Positions 1 to 14,300 of a DNA stretch of 64,000 nucleotides are shown in pieces. The stretch spans positions 11,093,917 to 11,157,916 of the forward strand of contig OZ012695.1 of the NCBI GenBank assembly GCA_963942565.1. Reading direction: 5' to 3'. The stretch comes from Maea johnstoni. Lineage: Eukaryota; Annelida; Polychaeta; Spionida; Magelonidae. The position numbers were made by a program, and so were the translations under genes. Every line of letters begins with the position of its first letter. Position 1 is the first letter of the stretch. The notes below the pieces were generated by a model that saw only the letters and a list, made by a program, of their open reading frames with translations, was not told where the DNA came from and ran no database searches.

Positions 1-2518
1 GTGTAGAGTCTAATAAGCTTCTAATCGCTTCCAAAGGCATGAAAGGTCAGTTTGCTGCGAGGCGGAACGAGATTCTCTTCTCGTTACAAAAGCCATAGTT
101 GATGGTTTTGATTTCCCTTTTGCGTAAGGCGTGCACCTCTTGAAGCTAACTAGTCGATCTTAAAGGAGAAGAACGAGCATAACATGACATGACGAACGGT
201 AATTTCTCTTCATTTCCATCCTTTCTCCATCGTATTAAAGGGCGGCCAATGGACCGTAAACGTGCATCTGGTTTGTTGCAGACAAGGTCACGTGGGCCGG
301 TCTGCGTGTCAAGATGGCCGCACTCAATCATAAAGCGTGGTATCGAGCGAGCCAGGCCGGCATGAGGTCTACCTTGTATGCAATGCAATACCAATAAACA
401 TGAATAAGTGTAGGTATGAATAATTCCACACAGAGGGGTTAGTTAGTAGAACCACACGGGGGCACATAAAAGAGGATGAAAAGTATCCCTTCCTACTAGC
501 ACACGCGGACGCATGCCACTACTGGAGTGAGCCCACAAAACGTTAAAAAATGATTTGATGAAAAGGCATATATTCTAATAATCAACTCCATTAAAAAAGA
601 ATTCTAATTGAATCATTTAGTTTACCTATCAAGTTTGATTGCGTTCCCTATGTCTCTTGAGATATATTTTAAAATATGCATGAGTGAGATTCACTGCAAT
701 CTTGGAAACCTAGGAAAGTATAGTTTAGATACTATTACTATTAGACTAATACCTGCTGTTCCTGTTGGAGTTGACAATCCCTCCGTGAAAACATGTAATC
801 ATGCTCGTTTTTTGTTGTTCTACTAGGAAAAGAATACTAGATTTTGACTCATGGGCGTTTAGCAAAGAGAGATGTGAAGTAGATCTCACCCCCTTTAAAT
901 AGTGATATTACGCGATAGATTAAATGTTTATGTAAGATGAAGCCGCAGTACCCGGTAAAAACATCAAATACCGCTATGTCACTATCAGTCTTCGTCTAAG
1001 GCATTAAACCCGGAGTCACACTCGTAACCCTTTGTAGCATTGAAAGACATAACATAATATGCTATCGATGAATTTGCTGCCTTTTAAGCTAAGTTAGTAT
1101 CTCATTGTGTTTCAAAGTGTGTAATACCATATACACAAGTACAGCGTATAACAACGCGGAACAAGACTATATAAACATATCAGGCAGATCGCTGCAGGTT
1201 TCTTAATTTCCAAGTGGAATTCAAGTTGCTTTTAACAGCCTAGGCTGTATTGCAAAGAGATAAAATCATGGATCCGGAAGAAACTCACTTGATTTTCTAT
1301 GGTTTGTTAGCAGTTTTTTAATTGCAAAGGTACCATTGACATCCTTACATAACGCTGCACATCTATTAAGCAAACAGAGCAGCCGGTTTATAAGGATCCT
1401 TGATGATTTAGATATGATATCTAAAGCTTGGCAGCCACGTGTCTTATCCAAAGCCAAAGCAAATCCTGCGTATGTCTGTAAGATAGGAAGCTGAAACTAT
1501 TATATCAGGATAAATGACCTCGCCCTAACCTTAACATATCTATGTAGACACTGAATTTATACAAGAAATGTACCGTGTTTAAACAAAATCAAATGAAGTA
1601 TCTGTTAATCAATAAAGTTGTTAATTACAAGGGTGTGCCTTCCTAGGACTTGTGATCAATCAGGACAACCTTCAGTGTTAATCCTGGGATTTATTCCTGT
1701 CAAACATGGCGTGATCTGTCTGCATTTAAAGGGGAACAAGGTGTGTGTGTGTGAATATATATACTAGTATCTATCCCACCCACGCAACTTAGCAGTGTGG
1801 ATAGAAATCTCATTATCTATGCTTATCAGGTTATCAGAGTTTGAGTGATTTAAGAGGCAACCCAGTGGCTTACAACCAATATAGCACTAACGAAACACGC
1901 AGTATATCTACATTTCCGTGTTTTTATACGGCTTGCTAGTGTCCTTGATGTCGCTTTACGAGCACCTAGTTTGAATAGATTTCTCCACTTGACTGCACGC
2001 AGTCTATTGTCCTTTACATCTACGCTAAGCCTTTCATAAGTGGCTCAGTGGAAAAAACATGGAAACATTATCTGGCAACATTGATGAAATCGCAAGGACA
2101 ACAGCAAAGTTCGAATAATATCTGAGGGAGATATCTTACTTAGTATTCAGAATATTACCTATAACATTTTTTTATTTATTCTTTTCAATTTATTCCTTAA
2201 TTATAAAGTCATAATCATTGATCTAGACGATAATTCCTGGAGGAGCTCTCTAATGTGTAACACTATGAATTACTAGTATCATATGAACGTTTAATTATCT
2301 TTCTTTTACCCCCCTGGGCCTGTCATATACTAGGCATACATTTGCATTTAGTAGTGATTGATCTTGAGTAAAACAGACTCAATATGCAAGTTATATCTTT
2401 CGTGGTCTGCAAACCACCCATGTGTGTATGTATATAGCGGGGGAATAAGCTTTTCTAAATATATCTAAAACGTAACAATACAACTTGGCATTAAATCTTT
2501 GTTGTGGCTGACGCCATC
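1..2518. other. Non-coding stretch, no gene recognised
   Basis: Both strands show only short reading frames with frequent stops and no recognisable domain. There is no tRNA-like box pair and no terminal inverted repeat. A short GT run near 1741 and scattered AT-rich tracts are the only simple features. I see nothing that supports an exon. Confidence 0.6.
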
Positions 2519-2521
2519 TAA

Positions 2522-3522
2522 GGGTGAGGTTCCACATCGAGCCCGTGCGAATGCGACTTTATGCAAATGATATGGTAATGAGGTTTTTGAGTCGAATTCG
2601 ACGTTTAGAAAAAGTCGCAATCGACTTTTGTACCTAAGTTCGGCAAATCAAATTCGACCTTGTTTTTGGCGCGAAAAATGAAAAGTCGAATTCAAAAATC
2701 AAAAGTCGCATTCGCAAGTTGGGGCCTTCCAAACGGTTGGGAAGGCCCCAACATCGTTATCTTGGCGCATTCGCGCGGAGTCGACTTTTCCGATATGCTA
2801 ATGAGTTAACTCCCAGTTCCTCATTTGCATAAAGTCGAAAGCGACATCTGGGAAGTCGAATGCGACTTTCTTAAAGTCGCATTCAACTTCTTTGAAATTG
2901 AATGCGTAAAATAAACTTACGCATTCGATAAATTGATCATGGTGGTTATTTTCCCACGATGAAAATGTCGAATGCCCATTTGAAATGTCGAATTCGACAA
3001 AATGTAATAGAATTCGACATATTAAATGGATACTCGACATTTGAAAGGTCGAATGCGATTAATATATGTCGAATTCGACTTCAGTAATGTCGAATTCGAC
3101 ATTTCAAATGCGCATTCGACTAATGTCCATTTATTTCCGCACGCAAATTGGTAAACTCTGGAAGTCGCATTCGAATTTATGAAAGTCGCATTCGACTTTT
3201 AACTAATCGAATGCGACTTTTAAAATGTTGAATGCGAATTAATATGTCGAATGCGATTTTTAAAAAGTCGCATTCGACCTAACCTGTCAATCAACCAGGT
3301 AATTTGCATAAAATCGTATTCGACAAGTCTTTCGTTCGTTCGCACAACCGTTTTCGACCTTTCGACTTCTAACACGTCGAATGCGACGTTTAGCGATTCC
3401 ACATCGCATTCGACACGCCTAAAAATGCCTAACCCCACGACAATTTTACGTGTCGCATTCGACTTTTAGCGAATTTTTGCAAACTGGTCGAATTCCAGCC
3501 AGCTCGATGTGGAACCTCACCC
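2522..3522. mobile_element. Element A: Harbinger-like word-mosaic MITE (deletion derivative of C)
   Basis: The termini are inverted: the left begins GGGTGAGGTTCCACATCGAG and the right ends with its complement. TAA occurs directly outside both ends (2519-2521 and 3523-3525), which fits the 3-bp TWA target duplication of PIF/Harbinger transposons. The interior is a mosaic of 12-bp quasi-palindromic words (GTCGAATTCGAC, GTCGAATGCGAC and the complement GTCGCATTCGAC) separated by short A/T spacers. Read in reverse complement, its left 640 bp match the right arm of element C and its right 360 bp match C's left arm. The ~980 bp between them in C, including the ORF, are absent. The junction lies near 3158 at a short A-run shared by both sides. 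No ORF. Harbinger assignment is inferred from termini and target duplication only. Confidence 0.8.
2719..2751. repeat. GC-rich hairpin inside element A
   Basis: A perfect inverted repeat with arms TTGGGGCCTTCC and GGAAGGCCCCAA encloses a short loop. The same hairpin, in reverse orientation, is at 5789-5822 in element C. It is the only clearly GC-rich hairpin in an otherwise A/T-spaced mosaic. Confidence 0.85.
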
Positions 3523-4561
3523 TAAAGCTAGGGTTCCACATCGAGCTGGCTGGAATAGACAAGTTTGCAAAATTTGGCTAAAAGTCGAATGCAACACAGC
3601 AAAAAGTCACCAGGTAAGGCAAATAAAAGGCTGATTTAGGCGTGGCGAATGCGATGTGGAACCGCTTCACGTCGTATTCGACCGCTAAAATGTTAAAACG
3701 CGTAAACGTCTGGTTGGAATGTCGAAAACACTTGTTGCATTCGAGTTTATGCAAATGATCTGTTTGATTGATAGGTTAGGTCAAATGTGACATGTGAGAA
3801 ATCGCATTCGACATAAAAATTCGCATTCGATATTTGCCTACACCTCGCATTCAACAAAAAATAAGTGGAATGCGATTTTCGACTTTAAGCAAATGCAAAG
3901 CTCATTATGATAATGCGAAATGAAAACGGCATCGCATTTGATCAAATAGGGGCCTGGAGATCGGATCTCGAGGCCCTTTCCACGCTTTCGACAATTCGTG
4001 CAAACGGAATTCGACTTAAAACTTTGTGCCATATAAGGGTGAGGTTCCACATAGAGCTGGCTGGAATTCGACCAGTTGAAAAAAGTTTGAAAAAAATCGC
4101 TAAAAGTCGAATGCGACACGTAAAATTGTCATCGGGTTAGGCATTTTTAGGCGTGTCGAATGCGATGTGGAATCGCTAAACGTCGCTAAACGTCGCATTC
4201 GACGTGTTCGAAGTCGAAAGGTCGAAAACGGTTGTGCGAACGCACGAAAGACTTGTCGAATACGATTTTATGCAAATTACCTGGTTGATTGACAGGATAG
4301 GTCGAATGCGACTTTCTAAAAGTCGCATTCGACATATTAATGCGCATTCGACATTTTAAAAGTCGCATTCGATTAGTTGAAAGTCGAATGCGACTTTCAT
4401 AAATTCGAATGCGACTTCCAGAGTTTTGTCACATTCGACCTTTTCAAAGTGGAATGCGACATTGGATTAGTCGCATGCGACAATTAAATGTCGAATGCGA
4501 CCAAAAAAGATGTCGAATGCGACATTATTTCTTCGCATTCGACATGGAACTGGTCGCATTC

Positions 4562-4645
4562 GGACTTTAGATATGTATCTATTTATCTATATATCTATCT
4601 AGATCGATAGATATCTATCTAGATATTTATATAGATTCATATATA
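4562..4645. repeat. TATC/GATA-rich microsatellite in element C
   Basis: Imperfect TATC, ATCTAG and ATAT units run up to the stop codon of the acidic ORF. They would form the ORF's 3' flank on the minus strand. No clear AATAAA signal was seen there. Confidence 0.6.
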
Positions 4646-4648
4646 AAT

Positions 4649-5101
4649 TCAACACTTTCCTTTGCCTTTTCTCTTCTGTCCAACTCGGTTGTCCACTTCT
4701 TCCTCCTCTTCGTCATCTTCCACCCAAAGAAGTGATTCTGCATACTCTTCATCCTCTTCATCGTTATCGTCCTCTTCATCCTTATCATCCTCTTCATCCT
4801 TATCATCCTCTTCATCCTTATCATCCTCTTCATCCTTATCATCCTCTTCATCCTTATCATCCTCTTCATCCTTATCATCCTCTTCATCCTTATCATCCTC
4901 TTCATCATCGTCAACCACTACCACCCAAAGAACTTGCTCTTCTTCGTCTTCTTCGTCTATGGGTTCTGTGTCTGGTGATGGTGGTGGCGGTGATGCTGAT
5001 GGAGGTGGTGGTGTTGGTGGTGGTGGTGGTGGTGGTGGGGATGCTGCTGTTGCTTGAGATTGAGCTGCAATAGGCCTCGTTGTTCTCTTGGTGATTGCCA
5101 T
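4649..5101 (-). CDS. Acidic, proline-rich small ORF carried by element C; function unknown
   Basis: 150 codons from an ATG at 5101 to TGA at 4649. I choose this start because a TATA box lies about 65-72 bp upstream; the frame stays open further upstream only through the word repeats. The product begins MAITKRTTRP, then has a proline stretch (residues about 27-52), an acidic region, and about eight copies of a six-residue D/E-rich unit (DEEDDK), followed by more acidic residues. The C-terminus is basic (GQKRKGKGKC). No catalytic motif or known domain is visible, and it does not resemble a Harbinger transposase or its Myb-like partner. Much of it is simple sequence, so it may be a captured host fragment or a non-coding frame. 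The 18-bp unit keeps the frame when copies are gained or lost, so openness alone is weak evidence. Confidence 0.4.
   Translation of the reverse strand: MAITKRTTRPIAAQSQATAASPPPPPPPPTPPPPSASPPPPSPDTEPIDEEDEEEQVLWVVVVDDDEEDDKDEEDDKDEEDDKDEEDDKDEEDDKDEEDDKDEEDDKDEEDDNDEEDEEYAESLLWVEDDEEEEEVDNRVGQKRKGKGKC
4750..4911 (-). repeat. 18-bp tandem repeat within the acidic ORF
   Basis: Nine near-identical 18-bp units, coding DEEDDK on the minus strand. The unit is a multiple of three, so all frames of this block stay open on both strands. That is why several overlapping frames appear here. Confidence 0.85.
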
Positions 5102-5165
5102 GTCTACTGGAGATGTTTGCTTGTCGACGGTCAGTTGCGGTATGAGATATGAGCTAAGGACTTCC

Positions 5166-5173
5166 TTTTTATA
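5166..5173 (-). promoter_or_regulatory. Candidate TATA box upstream of the acidic ORF
   Basis: TATAAAAA on the minus strand. A start site about 30 bp downstream would give a leader of roughly 35-45 nt before the ATG at 5101. It sits exactly at the boundary between the ORF region and a dense block of 12-bp words (5180-5340). TATA-like strings are common in AT-rich DNA, so spacing is the main support. Confidence 0.4.
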
Positions 5174-6231
5174 AGCTGCAATAAGTCGTATTCGACTTAT
5201 AGTAAGTCGAATTCGACTTTTCGTATGTCGAATTCGACATGTGAAAAGTCGCATTCGACTACTGAAAGGTCGAATTCGACATCCACTTTGTCGAATGCGC
5301 ACTTATAAATGTCGAATTCGACTCTCTGAAGTCGAATTCGACATTACAAAGTGCGCATTCGACCTTCAAGGGCGTGGGAAAACTTTACCAATTTGCGTGC
5401 GGAAATAAATGGACATTAGTCGAATGCGCATTTGAAATGTCGAATTCGACATTACTGAAGTCGAATTCGACATATATTAATCGCATTCGACCTTTCAAAT
5501 GTCCAGTATGCATTTAATATGTCGAATTCTATTACATTTTGTCGAATTCGACATTTCAAATGCGCATTTCGACATTTTCATTGTGGGGAAATAACCACCA
5601 TGATCAATTTATCGAATGCGTAAGTTTATTTTACGCATTCGATTTCAAATAAGTCGAATGCGACTTTAAGAAAGTCGCATTCGACTTCCCAGATGTCGCT
5701 TTCGACTTTATGCAAATGAGGAAATGGGAGTTAACTCATTAGCATATCGGAAAAGTCGACTCCGCGCGAATGCGCCAAGATAACGATGTTGGGGCCTTCC
5801 CAACCGTTTGGAAGGCCCCAAAATGCGAATGCGACTTTTGATTTTTGAATTCGACTTTTCATATTTCGCGCCAAAAACAAGGTCGAATTTGATTTGCCGA
5901 ACTTAGGGACAAAAGTCGATTGCGACTTTTTCTAAACGTCGAATTCGACTCAAAAACCTCATTAGCATATCATTTGCATAAAGTCGCATTCCAGCCAGGT
6001 CGATGTGGAACCTCACCCTAAGCAACCTCATTTTCGAATTACCAAACCCTTGCGAAAAGTCGAATGAGACTTTTTCTAAAAGTCGCAACCGACTCGAAAT
6101 TTGGGGGTTTTCATTATTAGCATATCATTTGCATAAAGTCGCATTTGCAACAGCTCGATGTGGAACCCTAGCTTGAGAAGGTTGCGTTCTAATAAGAGTA
6201 TTGGCACGTGCACCTACTCTGGGTATTATTA

Positions 6232-6369
6232 GTTACGCCCTGTTGGAAAGTGGAATCCGGCCTGTTATCCAACCGAAGTCATCCAGATCTCACGAGGCGC
6301 GAGCCGAGTGGGACCTAGATGACTGAGGGCAGAAAGCAGGCCAGATTCCACTTCCCAACAGGGCGTAAC
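6232..6369. mobile_element. Foldback MITE, GTTACGCCCTG termini
   Basis: The left arm GTTACGCCCTGTTGGAAAGT pairs with a right arm ending CAACAGGGCGTAAC. Inner arms continue through a GTGGAATC block on both sides. The core contains a second small inverted repeat around a GAGGCGCGAGCC segment. No clear target duplication and no ORF. Confidence 0.75.
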
Positions 6370-6373
6370 GAGT

Positions 6374-7200
6374 TTCTCACCTGCTCTTTCATGCTAAGAA
6401 AAAAACAAATACATCGCAATGAGCCGTGACCGGCGTGAGGAGAATCTCAGTACTACAGTAGGGCCGGCCCCAACCAGAGAGGCAGCGCAGACGCACTGCC
6501 GCTAATTTGACAGTAAAGCATGGGGAAAATCAACAAAAACAATCCATATCCTTTCTGACTAGTCTTATCTTGAAGTTCCATGCACTTCTACCGATATTCA
6601 TACTCTGTTCAGTCAACTACGACGAAAAATGACGTCGAAGCGACGATCCGACGAGCACATGTTTTTGGCCAATTTCACACAATGCCTATGCGCACCGCTG
6701 GAGGTCAGAAAGAGGCTGGTGACCTCTACGCTGTCAGAGTGGTGATAATAAATTAAATTGGTTGCTCCAAGTGGTAGTATTGGATTCTGCCGTGTGGTAT
6801 TGAATCTGCAAAGGGTGAACGGCTCCAGATCTAACACCTATTGACCAATCAGCATCAAGAATCATAGCAGAGCAGGTGATAAAGATATTTCCATCAAGTA
6901 GGGTGTGACCTGTGAGTGGCTTTGAGGGTTACAAGGTACATTCATACAGGTTGTACCAAAAATGCAACAAGATACATTTCCCCAAATTTCAGAAGAGTAG
7001 GAAGCCATTATTATCATTCACACAGTCTGTTGGAAATCTACAAATCCCAGCTAAACACCATGAAAAAATCGAGATGAAATGATATTCCTGTGGGGAGATA
7101 CCCGCCCAAATATGACACCCCCTCATAAGTAAAATTGCATACGATATGTACTGACCAGTTTATACACAAGCCAGCACTGATTTTACCAGCTTCCATCTGT
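6374..7200. other. Non-coding stretch, nothing recognised
   Basis: Short frames only. No inverted termini, tRNA-like boxes or tandem repeats stood out. Confidence 0.55.
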
Positions 7201-8223
7201 TTAAGGTAGAACCCTACTCGATACCCACGTCATTTTTAAAACTTAAATAACTGAAAACTGAGTTGAATGTAGACAACGGCTTTTATGCTATTGTATAGCT
7301 TACATCGCATAGTTACAGAATAATGATAAACTTATCAATAATTAGCTATTTTAAGTAGATGTGACACCCTTTACGAACATATCTGGCTGTGTTTCGTTTT
7401 TTTGGCAAAATGTGCACGGTGGAATCTGCACGATGAGTCTTATAAAAACATTTTTGAATGTTCCCATACGCCTAAAGATTACTAACAGCACGTGGTTTAG
7501 GTAGTTAATGCTAATTTTCAGGTCCTCATGAGTCAAAATATTAGGAACATGCGACATGACCTTGCACCTAGAAGGGGTTCATATCTGTCATATTCTAAAA
7601 CAATGGCTTCGAAGACCGTATCGTTATTCACTTTCACCCCAAAAAATGAGATGGAAATATTGGTCAAAATGGTCTAGGCTGAATAATTTAGCATGATCGA
7701 AGCAGACAGCCATGTCGTTCGGGACCAATTTAGCAAGGAAAGACCAAGGGCCTTGCCTCTTGTTCTTGTGGCTGTACCACAATAGAAAGTTGTTAGGTCA
7801 AGATTGTTGGCATATGATCACTACGCATGTGTACGATGGACCAAGTGTGAAAGAGAAAATATATTTTCAGTCCCGTTTATTGGGGAGAGAAAATAAATTC
7901 AAATTTATTTTCAGTCCCATTTATTGGGGAGAGAAAATAAAATAACATTTATTGGTTATTTTTTCCAATATTGGTCGGGAAGAAATGGCCAAGTGAAAAC
8001 AAATTTAAATATATTTTCTCTCCCCAATAAACAGGAGTGAAAATAAATTTAAATTTATTTTCTCCACCCAAAATACAGTGGTGAAAATAAATATTTAATA
8101 TTTGCTCTTTCACACTTGGTCCATTGTACATGTGTAATCTTTTGTTTGGATATCCATTCTTAGGGGCCAGCCAAGGACACCACCTAGTGGTGACTGTCTA
8201 GGTGTACTAAATCATCACCTTAA
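7201..8223. mobile_element. TTAA-flanked DNA element, copy 1 (minus orientation), carrying a nested hairpin
   Basis: It begins TTAAGGTAGAACCC and ends with the complement of TTAAGGTGAT. TTAA at 7201-7204 and 8220-8223 is a 4-bp target duplication of the kind made by piggyBac-type transposases. It aligns in reverse complement along its length with the copy at 16493-17215, apart from a ~300-bp hairpin insertion (7832-8128). No transposase frame, so it is non-autonomous. piggyBac affinity is inferred from TTAA only. Confidence 0.75.
7832..8128. mobile_element. Nested foldback element with CATGTG target duplication
   Basis: The ends are TACGATGGACCAAGTGTGAA and its near complement. CATGTG occurs at both junctions (7826-7831 and 8129-8134) but only once at the matching place in the sister copy near 16585, which acts as an empty site. 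The interior is a long A/T-rich palindrome with repeated TTTATTGGGGAGAGAAAAT blocks. A related end sequence occurs near 53700. Confidence 0.8.
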
Positions 8224-11318
<3,095 letters not shown>

Positions 11319-14300
11319 GCTATCAATGAAATATTTTTCGTCCAGATACGTGGAAAAAACGTGGAAGGAATGTGTATGAGTTGGCCAGTAAGCATTTTGG
11401 TATGATTCTTCCCACAAATTATTTCCAAATGATACTTTTATGTGGATATCCTCCCCCTCCCCCCAAAACATGATAAATATCTAAAAAAGGCTTTTCTTTG
11501 AGCTGCTACGCTATGATTGTTAAGGAAATGTAAAAACAATACTATTTCAATAATTGTTGAAGGAAAACATATTCCAAAGGAGGCACAATCTTTGTTCAAA
11601 CACGGATTAATTCCAAGCATACCCAAAGTGAGGTATGGGCATGAGGTGCTTCTATAAAATAAACATAGACATTAAGTTCCATCACAATTTATTTTGATAA
11701 AGATAACTTTCAAATTGTATCTATTTAAAGCCGGGTAGCTTATATACTGGCTGTATAGAAAACATTTTTTGGAACTATAGAAAAGTCCGAATTTTTCGTA
11801 AGCTCAAATATGCATGTTACCCATGCACCACCGTAGTATGCTGAATTGTTTGGGTTTGTTCAAATGCTCCCTCTCTCTTGTTTGGGTTTGTTCAAATGCT
11901 CTCTCTCTCTAAGCGCACAACCTTTGATTGTGTTTTTTCCCAAGGGATGTGTCCGTACGCTCTTAGCGCCGATGCAGGCATTGTCCATTGTGTCCATGCC
12001 GCCTAAACCCTTTCGGTGCATGCCAAGGTTCCCTTTGATTACCCGGGTAAGCTACGCTACTACAGTGTGCGTGCTTCTGCCACCGGACAACCAACAAAGT
12101 CCGTGCAGTGCAACCCATTTGTGGAAGCAGAAGTTTGATATCGGTTGTACTATATATCGCCGGGTGGTCATACCACACCCGGCCGTGCTTGAGGATAAGA
12201 AATCAGCATCAAAAGCACCTTTTTGTTTAATTTTTTTAAATTAGTTTACGTTAAGAACCATCTAGATACACTCGTCCACCAAACTGCCAACTCAGAATTA
12301 GGCAAACAGGCGCGGCAACCGAGATCATGCGTTGCAAAGGATTGGGCCTCCTCTCTTATAATATAGATGTATGCTCCTATATGCTGGTATAAAGTGCGAT
12401 TCATGCAGTGGTTGCCTCCGAGATCCACTGTTGCATTCAAGAATTAATGTATCCCCCGGACGCTTTCGTTCACAATATGCATGTGATTAACAGTTATAAT
12501 ATGACAATAGATGGCAATGAGTACTTATCCTGACTTACTCCCGAGAATAAAAGGTGTTTTGAATTGAAAACAATACCTTTCGCTTGTTATTAATTTGCTT
12601 AATTACGTAATGCACAGGAGTGACAGACAGGATATGATGACCCTGTCGAGTTGCCGTAACGCGACGTACCTGAGTGCTGGGGCATGGGTTCTGAGTTCAA
12701 CCCATGCAGGTGGTAGTAGGGAATCCCATTCTTCTATAAACTCTCCACCAACAGTCGAAAACCTATTTCCATATCATGAATGGTCAGTCGCCCAGTAGGG
12801 GTCAGATCAATCTAAAAGGCCTCGCATAAATGTTGAATCATCGTTCTTGCTACATGCCGTATGCATAAATAAAACGATCTTCATTTATATCATTAAAAAT
12901 GAAATAACTCGCGTCATGAATTCCACTTAAAGGTCACCTGTATGCATATGCATACTTCTTGTGAAACAGAATACAATTGCGAATAATACATTAATTCAAA
13001 GATATACATTTAAGGAGAAATTTAGGTTGAATTCTGAGTATCACCCCCAGTGCACCAGAATGTGGCCAACCAATCATTCTTTCTATCTCAGTTGACATTC
13101 GTTTCCAATAGCCAAACGAATCGGTTCACATATTGAATACATATACACTGCTTTTCACAGAGCCATCAGGGTATAGATCCCCTCGGGAACATTTAACAAA
13201 AAGTTTGTTTAAAGTTATCCATTGAAATTAGGTCCGAAACAACTTAAGGCCACTTACAGCTGATTGCAACAAAGAATATTCGCTATCAAATTGGTCTCCA
13301 TTAATATTCCTGGACGTTCGTGCGCCCAATTCTCTGATTGGTTGTGGCCTTGGACACTACTTCAACATCGGTTTCGCGCTTAATCATTGTTTTTCCTATA
13401 CTTAGAATAGGCTGCGGACAGATATTGATCACGTGACCACATAAATATCCGTACAATGCGTTTTTTAAACACTTATAATCATTCAATCATGATTGTCTGT
13501 CAGTGAAATGTTGTATCCTTGGCTTCGTTACTAGTTAGGCGCCCTCAATGTTGTGATATAGCCGTTTTAGTAAAGAACTTTCTCTTCATAAATGGAAGGA
13601 TACATCTGCGTTCCTAGGTGACCCAATTACTGGGTTAGAATACAAAGTGACGTCATTGTCTGGTACTTTTTTCCTATTTAAATGTATAATGCGTTTTATC
13701 AAGTTTAAAATCATCCTATTATGATTGTCTGTCAATAAAATGTTGTATATTTGGCGTCGCTAGTGTCATTGCGTTTTTTTATGTTGCTAATGGCTGTGTT
13801 TAAGGACGAACTATTACTCATAAGAAAATGGAGATTACATGTTGCGGTGTTGTTCGGCGACCCTCGCCACCGCGTGTAGGAATTTAGTGGATGGACTAGC
13901 ATGCCAGTTCTTTGAGTCATGTGTGCGTGAATTTTGCATTGAATAGACTAGTGCCAGTCTCTTTGAGCTGCTGCGTGCCAACAATCAGGGGGAGGGGGGC
14001 AGGGTGGGCTGGTGCCGTTCAGCTAGGTGGACTCGTGCATGAAGCACACAACATATCATGGGATCATATCTAACTACAACAAAAGCTCAATTGTTCAAGT
14101 TATCAATAGAGTATAGTGAGATGGAACTATAGCAGCCATTGACATGCGGTCGCGGGCGCCTTTCTCCGCACAACTTCGCGTTTTCCATCAAAATAGTACA
14201 TGCTCAATGCACACTTTCCCTTCTAGAATTGAGTCCTTCTGGGTAATTGAACTTGAACTCAAAAGTCAGAAAACAGCCAATGATATATATCGATAGCCCT

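Larger units (their letters stand above)
4037..6018. mobile_element. Element C: gene-bearing Harbinger-like word-mosaic element
   Basis: The termini are GGGTGAGGTTCCACAT and its complement, with TAA duplicated at 4034-4036 and 6019-6021. The element is 1,982 bp long. The arms (about 4037-4420 and 5390-6018) match element A; the middle is unique to C. The middle holds more 12-bp words, a TATC-rich microsatellite, an ORF on the minus strand and a TATA box. It is nested inside element B, so it inserted after B. No transposase is encoded, so it would have to be mobilised in trans. Confidence 0.8.
3526..6173. mobile_element. Element B: outer word-mosaic TIR element, interrupted by C
   Basis: The left end reads AGCTAGGGTTCCACATCGAG and the right end is its complement, ending at 6173. 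It shares the GTTCCACATCGAGCTG core with A and C but differs in the outermost bases, so it looks like a diverged subfamily. Its own sequence is 3526-4036 plus 6022-6173, and element C occupies the rest. Flanking triplets are TAA on the left and TGA on the right, so a target duplication is only weakly supported. The left part repeats the same 12-bp words in more decayed form. No ORF belongs to B itself. Confidence 0.65.

Noticed and set aside
2798-4368. Several 60-95-codon frames (for example 2798-3040, 3220-3469, 3838-4140, 4186-4368)
   Set aside because: They are translations of the 12-bp word mosaic with no conservation between element copies and no start context.
4662-5073. Overlapping serine-rich and His-Pro-Leu-rich frames on the plus strand, and a Lys-Met-Arg-rich frame on the minus strand, across the 18-bp repeat
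   Set aside because: All are shadows of the 18-bp repeat, which keeps every frame open. Only the minus-strand frame with a TATA box and ATG is kept, with low confidence.
2522-6173. CRISPR-like array: short regularly spaced repeats
   Set aside because: The repeats are 12-bp palindromes with variable short A/T spacers, inside eukaryotic transposon ends, with no cas genes. CRISPR does not fit.
11846-12244. 132-codon frame, considered as a small secreted protein
   Set aside because: The hydrophobic start comes from a duplicated TTTGGGTTTGTTCAAATGCT segment, and no signal-peptide cleavage context or family similarity follows.
12600-12720. tRNA-like B-box (GGGTTCTGAGTTCAACCC)
   Set aside because: The sequence forms a small inverted repeat but has no convincing A-box at proper distance, so a tRNA or SINE call is not supported.
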